Source of the DNA: DASZUK01 sp963844575
GTDB lineage: Bacteria > Actinomycetota > Acidimicrobiia > Acidimicrobiales > RAAP-2
Length of the DNA: 64,000 nt
Reading direction: 5' to 3'
Assembly (NCBI GenBank): GCA_963844575.1
Contig: CAWJOU010000005.1
Coordinates: forward strand, 1,488,001 to 1,552,000
The notes beneath the pieces were generated by a model, which did not search any database, was not told where the DNA came from, and was given only the letters and a program-made list of their open reading frames with translations. This document shows positions 58,365 to 64,000 of the stretch, in pieces (within the stretch, counting starts at the first letter, position 1; the number at the start of each line of letters is the position of its first letter). A program made the translations under genes and the position numbers.

Positions 58365-59390
58365 ATGACGGCAGATAGCAAAGGTTCAGAGGACCGGTTG
58401 CCGAGCTACTCGGAATTGCCGGTCCGCCCCGGGTTGCCGGCGAAGTCTGCCTGGGGGCTCTGGGGCGACGACGACGAGCTCGGCACCTTGAACCTGCTGA
58501 CCGATGAGCGGACGCTGAAGGCGGCACAGCTCATCACCAAGGGGAAGGTGATCCCACTCTGCCTGCCGCTGCACGAACCCCGACGCCCGGAGGGAAGCCG
58601 GCGGGGAAACCTGGGGCATCACATCATCGAGACCGACTACATGCCCAAGGGCATCGATGATCCGGTGGCCAGGACGTTGGGCCGGGACGACTACGTCTCC
58701 GAGCTGTGGTTGCAAGGAAGCAGTCAGTGGGACGCCCTGACCCATGTCCTCGACACCGAACATGGGGACTACAACGGGGTTGCCGCGTCCGACGTGCACG
58801 GGGACGAGGGAGCCAAACTCGGGGCCGACCAGTGGGCTCGACGGGGCATCGTGGGACGAGGCGTCCTCCTGGACGTGGCCCGCTACCTCGAGGGGCAGGG
58901 GCGCCCGATCGACCCGCGAGGGAACTATGCCATCACGGTCGAAGACCTCGAGGAAACGGCCGCGGCCCAGAACGTCACGGTGGAGGTCGGGGACATCTTG
59001 CTCTACCGTGTCGGTTGGACGACACACTTGGTGAACGCCGACGACGAGGAGCGGGCGAGGATCCTGGGATCGGGTGTCAGCGCCGCGTCGTCACCGGGGC
59101 TCGAGGTGTCGGACCGCATGCTCGAGTATCTGTGGAACCTCCACGTGGCGGCCATCGCGGCGGACGCCATGTCCGTCGAGCAATTCCCTCCGCCGGATCG
59201 GCGAGACGAGTTCAAGATGCACAAGCACTGGCTGCCCTTGTGGGGTATGCCGCTCGGGGAGTACTGGGACCTCGATCTTCTGGGCGAGGACTGCGCCGAG
59301 GATGGGCAGTACGCCTTCTTGCTGGTCTCCGTACCCCTCAATGTCCGTGGTGGCGTGGGTAGCCCGCCACAGGCCGTCGCCATCAAGTGA
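58365..59390 (+). CDS. Cyclase-family (kynurenine-formamidase-type) metal hydrolase
   Basis: 341 residues. SQWDALTHV near residue 120 is the actinobacterial form of the HxGTHxD motif; RRGIVGRGVLLDVARYL, RVGWTTHL, SSPGLEVSD and AADAMSVEQFPPP follow the cyclase family pattern. Metal-dependent hydrolases of this family open amide, lactone or alicyclic rings. ATG 58365 preceded by GGAGAGG. Function in the pathway unknown. Confidence 0.83.
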   Translation: MTADSKGSEDRLPSYSELPVRPGLPAKSAWGLWGDDDELGTLNLLTDERTLKAAQLITKGKVIPLCLPLHEPRRPEGSRRGNLGHHIIETDYMPKGIDDPVARTLGRDDYVSELWLQGSSQWDALTHVLDTEHGDYNGVAASDVHGDEGAKLGADQWARRGIVGRGVLLDVARYLEGQGRPIDPRGNYAITVEDLEETAAAQNVTVEVGDILLYRVGWTTHLVNADDEERARILGSGVSAASSPGLEVSDRMLEYLWNLHVAAIAADAMSVEQFPPPDRRDEFKMHKHWLPLWGMPLGEYWDLDLLGEDCAEDGQYAFLLVSVPLNVRGGVGSPPQAVAIK

Positions 59391-59400
59391 ACCAGCGCCG

Positions 59401-60219
59401 ATGATGCGGCTGGAGAATTTGGCCGCCGTGGTCACCGGTGGGGGCTCGGGGATCGGCGCCGGTGTCGCCCGGGCGTTCGCCCGGGAAGGCGCTCGGGTCG
59501 CGGTGTTCGATGTCAACGAAGCGGCCGGACGGCGAGTCGTAGAGGATTGTCCCGGTGGCATCGCCATCGGGGTGGATGTTGCCGATTCTGCAGCGGTCGA
59601 CAAGGCGTTCAGCGACGTTGGACAGGCCTTCGGCACTCTCGACGTGCTGGCCAACATCGCTGGGGTGACCGACGTCGGTGAGCGAGACGAACGGATAAAC
59701 AGCCTGCGGATGCAGCAACGGGAAGAGTTGGCTGCGACTGGGGGGGTGCAGACTCCTCTCGACGCCACCGTCACGATGTCGGACGACGAGTGGGACCGGG
59801 TCCTTTCCGTCAATCTGGCCGGCACCTTCTACTGTACGAGGGCTGCACTTCGGATCATGGGGCCGAATCGTTCAGGAGCCATCGTCAACACCTCGTCGGT
59901 GGTCGGACTGACGGGCTATGCGGGAAGCGCGCACTACGCGGCGTCGAAGGCCGGTGTGCTGGCTTTCACCCGTTCGGTCGCCCGGGAGGTCATCGTCCAA
60001 GGTATCCGAGTCAATGCCGTCGTACCGGGCGCCATGGACACGCCGATGAACCAACGCATGCCGGCGGCCATGCGCAAGGCGAGTGACGCTTCGATTCCGA
60101 TCGGACGGCATGGAACCGTCGAGGAGATCGCCTCGGCCTTCGTCTTCTTGGCATCGAATGAGTCCAGTTACATCGTCGGGGAGACCATCGCTGTCGACGG
60201 GGGGATTCTCACCATCTGA
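59401..60219 (+). CDS. Short-chain dehydrogenase/reductase
   Basis: 272 residues. TGGGSGIG cofactor motif, NIAG, SSVVGLTGYAGSAHYAASKAG with Ser/Tyr/Lys, and the C-terminal VVPGAMDTPMN and AVDGGILTI. The insert between beta-5 and the active site (~100-130) is longer than in the first SDR. ATG 59401, with an in-frame ATG three bases on. Part of the same catabolic cluster. Confidence 0.87.
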   Translation: MMRLENLAAVVTGGGSGIGAGVARAFAREGARVAVFDVNEAAGRRVVEDCPGGIAIGVDVADSAAVDKAFSDVGQAFGTLDVLANIAGVTDVGERDERINSLRMQQREELAATGGVQTPLDATVTMSDDEWDRVLSVNLAGTFYCTRAALRIMGPNRSGAIVNTSSVVGLTGYAGSAHYAASKAGVLAFTRSVAREVIVQGIRVNAVVPGAMDTPMNQRMPAAMRKASDASIPIGRHGTVEEIASAFVFLASNESSYIVGETIAVDGGILTI

Positions 60220-60318
60220 GCGTGACCGGAGAAGGGTGGCCGCCGACGTCGACGTCGTGTTACGGCGCCGGCGATGGAGTCTTGGGAATCGTGAGCAAGC
60301 GTTGCTCGAGGAGGAGAC

Positions 60319-61668
60319 ATGGTCCAGAGAACGCCAGTCGCCACTGACCGAGAGCCAGCGGGGCGTACTGCTGATGAGGCACCGCTCATGATCATTTCGA
60401 GCGATGGGCACGCCGGAGCCCGCATGGCCGACTATCGCCCGTACCTCGACCCGGAGCTCCGAGAAGAGTTCGACGGGTTCCTCCCCGACTGGGACGAGCG
60501 CGGCTCTCGGAACTTCGATCCGCCGGCATTGAAAGGGCGTCTGGACCCCGAGTTCATCGATGAGTGGAAGTCGGCGATGTTGGACACCGGTCGGGTCAAC
60601 GGTTACGTCGACCCCGTCGAACGTCTGAAGGACGTGGGGGAAGACGGCATCTGTGCGGAGGTGCTCTTTCCCGACTTCGGCCTTCCGTTCGAGCTGTACG
60701 CGGCCAGTTTTGCCGCGGCGCTCGGTTACCCCCCTCTCGACGAACGGCATCGCAACGCCGGGTACCGAGCGTTCAACCGGTGGTTGGCGGACTATGTGGC
60801 CACCGCTCCGAAACGGTTCGCCGGGATGGCCGCCGTCGCCTGGAACGACGTGAGCAGCGCCGTCGCCGAGATCAGGGCGGCGCACGCCGCTGGCCTCAAG
60901 GGAGTGGTGCTGCCCGCCTTTTCGCGGCAACGTCCGCTCTACCACGAGGACTTCGAGCCGATCTGGTCGACCCTCGAAGAGCTCGGCATGGTGGCGAACA
61001 GTCACACCGGCATGTCCTCGACCACCGACGAACAGTTGGTGACCCCAGGCGTGCCGCATCCGGCCTGCTCGTTCCGTCTGCACGTCCCCGAGACGTTGTT
61101 CTTCTGTCACAACATTCTCAGTCACCTGATCTGGGGTGCAGTACTCGAGCGTCATCCCGGGCTCGAGGTCGTGTTTACGGAGCAGCAATCGGACTGGGTG
61201 GTCGGCGACTTGGCCACGATGGACTACGCCTATGAGGGAAGCTATTACCGCACTGACTACAAGTCCCTGATTCGTTCGAAGCCGTCCGAATATTTCCGGC
61301 GCCAGTGCTATATCGGGTCATCGATCTTCTCGAAGAGTGAGGTCGAACATCGGCACACGATCGGCATCGGGAAGATGATGCTCGGTATGGACTACCCTCA
61401 CCAAGAGGGCACCTTCATAAAGTCGACGGGCGACTATCTGCGGGCGACGATTGGTGCATCGCAGACGGGGATCGAGGACGCCCGGCGCCTGCTCGGTGAG
61501 ACGGCCGCCGAGGTGTTCGGCTTCGACCGTGAGCACCTCGGTGGGGTGGCAGCGGAGGTCGGGTTTCGCCCGAGCGAGATCCTGACGGCCCCCGGACACG
61601 ACGTCTACCCGCGCGGGGACGTCCATCGACCCGTGATGTGGGATGTCGTCGAAGGCTATTTGTCGTGA
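60319..61668 (+). CDS. Amidohydrolase-2 family metal hydrolase or decarboxylase
   Basis: 449 residues. Metal ligands: SSDGHAG near residue 28 in place of HxH, ANSHTG near 233, and GMDYPHQEG near 355 with the conserved Asp. Members hydrolyse or decarboxylate aromatic and related acids (2-pyrone or gamma-resorcylate type). ATG 60319 is preceded by GAGGAGGAG. A ~100-base gap separates it from the SDR. No substrate can be named. Confidence 0.84.
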   Translation: MVQRTPVATDREPAGRTADEAPLMIISSDGHAGARMADYRPYLDPELREEFDGFLPDWDERGSRNFDPPALKGRLDPEFIDEWKSAMLDTGRVNGYVDPVERLKDVGEDGICAEVLFPDFGLPFELYAASFAAALGYPPLDERHRNAGYRAFNRWLADYVATAPKRFAGMAAVAWNDVSSAVAEIRAAHAAGLKGVVLPAFSRQRPLYHEDFEPIWSTLEELGMVANSHTGMSSTTDEQLVTPGVPHPACSFRLHVPETLFFCHNILSHLIWGAVLERHPGLEVVFTEQQSDWVVGDLATMDYAYEGSYYRTDYKSLIRSKPSEYFRRQCYIGSSIFSKSEVEHRHTIGIGKMMLGMDYPHQEGTFIKSTGDYLRATIGASQTGIEDARRLLGETAAEVFGFDREHLGGVAAEVGFRPSEILTAPGHDVYPRGDVHRPVMWDVVEGYLS

Positions 61669-61900
61669 CGATCGCGGAGGCGGTGATCCGCACGGTCCGT
61701 CGCACGTCTGGGCATCGACTCGAGCTCGGTGGGGACCGGGCGTCGGCGAGGTTGTCCTCGTGGTTCGGGGTCGGCGGTCGGTCATAACAACATGGCCCGG
61801 CTGGGGTGCGACGAATGATCCGGGCTAATTTGGCACCGGCCGCTCAGGGGGGACTGGCTGTTCGTTCCCACCGCCAGCCCTTCAGTGACTTCAGGACCAG
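61669..61900. other. Gap upstream of the MFS transporter and TetR genes
   Basis: 232 bases without a gene. The likely control region for the MFS-TetR pair; a CTTCAG direct repeat (61880-61885, 61889-61894) lies just before the MFS start. No clear promoter hexamers. Confidence 0.4.
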
Positions 61901-63361
61901 ATGACTCGAACCGTCGAACGTTCCAGCTACCGGTTGACTTTCGCCGTCCTGGTGATCGGGGCGATGGCCTACACCATTCTCCAGACCCTGGTGGTCCCGG
62001 CGCTCCCGACCATCCAGCATGAGTACCACACCTCCCAGGACACCGTCACGTGGGTGTTGACCGCGTACCTGCTCTCGGCGTCAGTGTTCACGCCGATCCT
62101 CGGACGCATCGGGGACATGGCGGGAAAGGAGCGGCTGCTGGTCGCTACCCTCGCCGCGCTGGCCGCGGGGTCGATCCTGGCCGGGCTGGCCCATTCGATC
62201 ATCGTCCTGATCGTGGCCCGGGTCATCCAGGGGGTGGGCGGGGCCGTGATCCCGTTGTCGTTCGGGATCATCCGAGACGAGTTCCCACGAGCCAAGGTGG
62301 CGGGAGCGGTGGGGGTCATCGCCGCGGTTCTTGCCTTCGGGGCCGGTTTGGCGCTGGTTCTGGCCGGCCCGATCGTGGAGCACCTCGGCGTCCATTGGTT
62401 GTTCTGGATTCCGCTGATGGTGGCCGGCGTCGGGATGGTGATGGCCTATTTCTTCGTGCCGGAGTCGCCGGTCCGCACGCCCGGTGGCGTGAGTTGGTTG
62501 GCCGCCCTCCTGCTCTCGGGGTGGTTGGTCGCGCTGTTGGTGGGCGTCAGCGAGGCCCCGGTGTGGGGGTGGGGGTCGGGCCGGGTGCTGGGGCTGTTGG
62601 CGCTGGCCGTCGTCATCGGGGTGCTGTGGGTTGTGGTCGAGCTCCGGGTCCGGTCCCCGTTGATCGACATGCGGATGATGCGGGTGCCGGCAGTATGGAC
62701 GAACAACCTGGTGGCCTTCTTGTTCGGGGTGGGCATGTACTCGGTCATGACCTTCCTGCCCGAGTTCCTGCAGACGCCGACGTCGTCGGGGTACGGGTTC
62801 GGGGCGAGTGTCACTCGGTCGGGCCTCTACCTCCTGCCCCTGACCGTGACGATGTTCGTCGGCGGCCTCTTCACCGGCAAGATCGCTGTCGGGATCGGGT
62901 CGAAGGCGGCCGTCGTCTTCGGATCGTTCGCCTGCATGGCGTGCTACTTCATCCTGGCGTTCGCCCATGACCAGCCCTGGGAGATCTACCTGGCGAGCAC
63001 CCTGCTCGGCATCGGACTCGGCTTGGCCTACTCCGCCATGTCCAGCCTGATCGTCGAAGCGGTCCCGCCCGCGCAGACCGGGGTGGCCAGCGGGATGAAC
63101 GCCAACATCCGCACGATCGGTGGGGCCATCGGGGCCTCCGTCATGGCATCCATCGTGACGTCCGACCTGGGGAAGACGGGCTTTCCCGCCGAAGCGGGGT
63201 ACACGCGAGGGTTTGCCTTTCTCGGCATCATGACGATGGTGGCCATCGTGGCCGCGCTATGCATCCCGTCCGTCGATCGGGATGCGGTCCCGGAGCACGA
63301 TCGCCGCCTCGACCACGCCGAGCTGGCCATCGTGGCCGGCGGCACCATTACCGACGCATGA
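61901..63361 (+). CDS. MFS transporter, DHA2 type (14 membrane segments)
   Basis: 486 residues. VIGAMAYTILQTLVVPALPTI, LTAYLLSASVFTPILGRIGDM.GK and ARVIQGVGGAVIPLSFG, the motifs of drug:H+ antiporter DHA2 exporters. Fourteen hydrophobic segments. Overlaps the tetR-like gene by four bases (ATGA), so the two form a typical regulator-exporter unit. Probably exports a substrate or intermediate of the cluster, or a drug. Confidence 0.88.
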   Translation: MTRTVERSSYRLTFAVLVIGAMAYTILQTLVVPALPTIQHEYHTSQDTVTWVLTAYLLSASVFTPILGRIGDMAGKERLLVATLAALAAGSILAGLAHSIIVLIVARVIQGVGGAVIPLSFGIIRDEFPRAKVAGAVGVIAAVLAFGAGLALVLAGPIVEHLGVHWLFWIPLMVAGVGMVMAYFFVPESPVRTPGGVSWLAALLLSGWLVALLVGVSEAPVWGWGSGRVLGLLALAVVIGVLWVVVELRVRSPLIDMRMMRVPAVWTNNLVAFLFGVGMYSVMTFLPEFLQTPTSSGYGFGASVTRSGLYLLPLTVTMFVGGLFTGKIAVGIGSKAAVVFGSFACMACYFILAFAHDQPWEIYLASTLLGIGLGLAYSAMSSLIVEAVPPAQTGVASGMNANIRTIGGAIGASVMASIVTSDLGKTGFPAEAGYTRGFAFLGIMTMVAIVAALCIPSVDRDAVPEHDRRLDHAELAIVAGGTITDA

Positions 63362-64000
63362 CATCGACCAAGGCCCGTTCCGGTCGCGGCGCCCCAGCTC
63401 CCCAACAAGCCCCAGCTCCCCAAGGAGAAGGAGAGCCGGAAGTCGACCCTTCGACCGAGGTGCCGGTGCTCCGACGGGACGCGGCACGCAACCTGGCCAG
63501 CATTCTCGCCGCCGCCCGCACCACGTTCTGCGAAGACGGCGTCGATGTCGGCGTAGAGGTGGTGGCTCAGCGAGCGGGGGTCGGCGTGGGGACGCTCTAC
63601 CGGCGGTTCCCGACCAAGGACTCCTTGATCGAGGCCGTGGTCGACGAGCTGGTTCAGGACTACCTGGTCGCGGCCCGGGCGGCGTTGGAGGACGAGTCGC
63701 CGGCCGGCGGGTTCGCCGCGTACATGCGGGCTGCCGGCCAGCTCCAGGCGGACCATGTCGGCATCCTGCCGCGGCTGTGGAGCAACGCCCGCCGGCGTCC
63801 CGTGCGGGCCGATCTCGAGATCGTCGGCCGCCAGCTCCTGGCCCGGGCCCAGACGGCCGGATCGGTGCGTCCGGATCTCGTCTACGAAGACGTGGCCATG
63901 CTCCTCTGGTCGATCCGGGGCGTCGTCGAGACCACCGCCGCGGTAGCGCCCGACGCCTGGCGCCGCCATCTCGACCTGCTGCTGGCGGCGGTGGCCCCGT
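63358..64000 (+). CDS. TetR-family regulator, 3' end outside the window
   Basis: At least 214 residues. An unusual Pro/Ala/Gln-rich N-terminal extension (~40 residues) precedes the helix-turn-helix, ILAAARTTFCEDGVDVGVEVVAQRAGVGVGTLYRRFPTKDSLIEAVV. The frame runs off the right edge. It overlaps the MFS stop, so it most likely regulates that exporter or the whole cluster. Ligand unknown. Confidence 0.87.
   Translation, partial: MTSTKARSGRGAPAPQQAPAPQGEGEPEVDPSTEVPVLRRDAARNLASILAAARTTFCEDGVDVGVEVVAQRAGVGVGTLYRRFPTKDSLIEAVVDELVQDYLVAARAALEDESPAGGFAAYMRAAGQLQADHVGILPRLWSNARRRPVRADLEIVGRQLLARAQTAGSVRPDLVYEDVAMLLWSIRGVVETTAAVAPDAWRRHLDLLLAAVAP

Overview
The window is GC-rich, densely packed bacterial DNA. 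Many GTG starts, leaderless-looking promoters, F420-type enzymes, PhoP-, KstR-, LexA- and DtxR-like sites and an MptB-like mannosyltransferase point to an actinobacterium. Three secreted proteins built from 'GYW..DGG(I/V)F.FGDA' repeats resemble proteins I associate with Acidimicrobiia, so that class is my best guess (inference). No rRNA, tRNA, CRISPR array, integrase or insertion sequence was seen.

Layout. 1-6.6 kb: part of a sterol side-chain catabolic locus: two tandem Ltp2-type thiolase-fold aldolases (the first cut by the window edge), a FadD17-like acyl-CoA synthetase and a divergent F420-type oxidoreductase that share an exact KstR-type operator, with a PIN/ribbon-helix-helix toxin-antitoxin pair between. 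6.7-13.5 kb: a Fic protein, a DUF1345 membrane protein, a PhoP/PhoR-like two-component system behind PhoP-box direct repeats, a ferritin-like protein, a GT2-GtrA glycosyltransferase and an isochorismatase-like protein. 13.5-15.7 kb: a FadD19-like steroid acyl-CoA synthetase with a second KstR-like palindrome, and an archaeal-type riboflavin synthase. 15.8-25.3 kb: biotin genes bioA-bioF-bioD on + and bioB-bsaP on -, interrupted by an HTH/nucleotidyltransferase pair whose second gene carries a frameshifting duplication, a hypothetical gene and an MptB-like gene. 25.3-36 kb: a TacAT toxin-antitoxin pair, an Fpg/Nei glycosylase, a cupin-P450 pair, a PadR operon, a second F420-type oxidoreductase, PPK2, aquaporin, pirin, a Ddn-like protein and an APC permease.

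36-41 kb is an SOS mutagenesis cassette, imuA'-imuB-dnaE2, behind a perfect LexA palindrome. 42.4-52.1 kb is a cell-surface region: three repeat proteins flank peptidase E and an EfeO-EfeB iron-uptake pair with an iron-box-like palindrome upstream. 52.3-54.9 kb holds a small membrane protein, an acyl-CoA dehydrogenase and a zinc alcohol dehydrogenase.

55-64 kb is a one-directional catabolic cluster that I cannot match to a known pathway: a periplasmic binding protein, P450, SDR, cyclase-family hydrolase, SDR, amidohydrolase, MFS exporter and TetR regulator (cut by the window end). A clear promoter drives the first five or so genes. Together the window suggests an aerobic soil or aquatic actinobacterium that degrades steroid-like and other alicyclic or aromatic substrates, makes biotin, acquires iron, and carries several small toxin-antitoxin modules.
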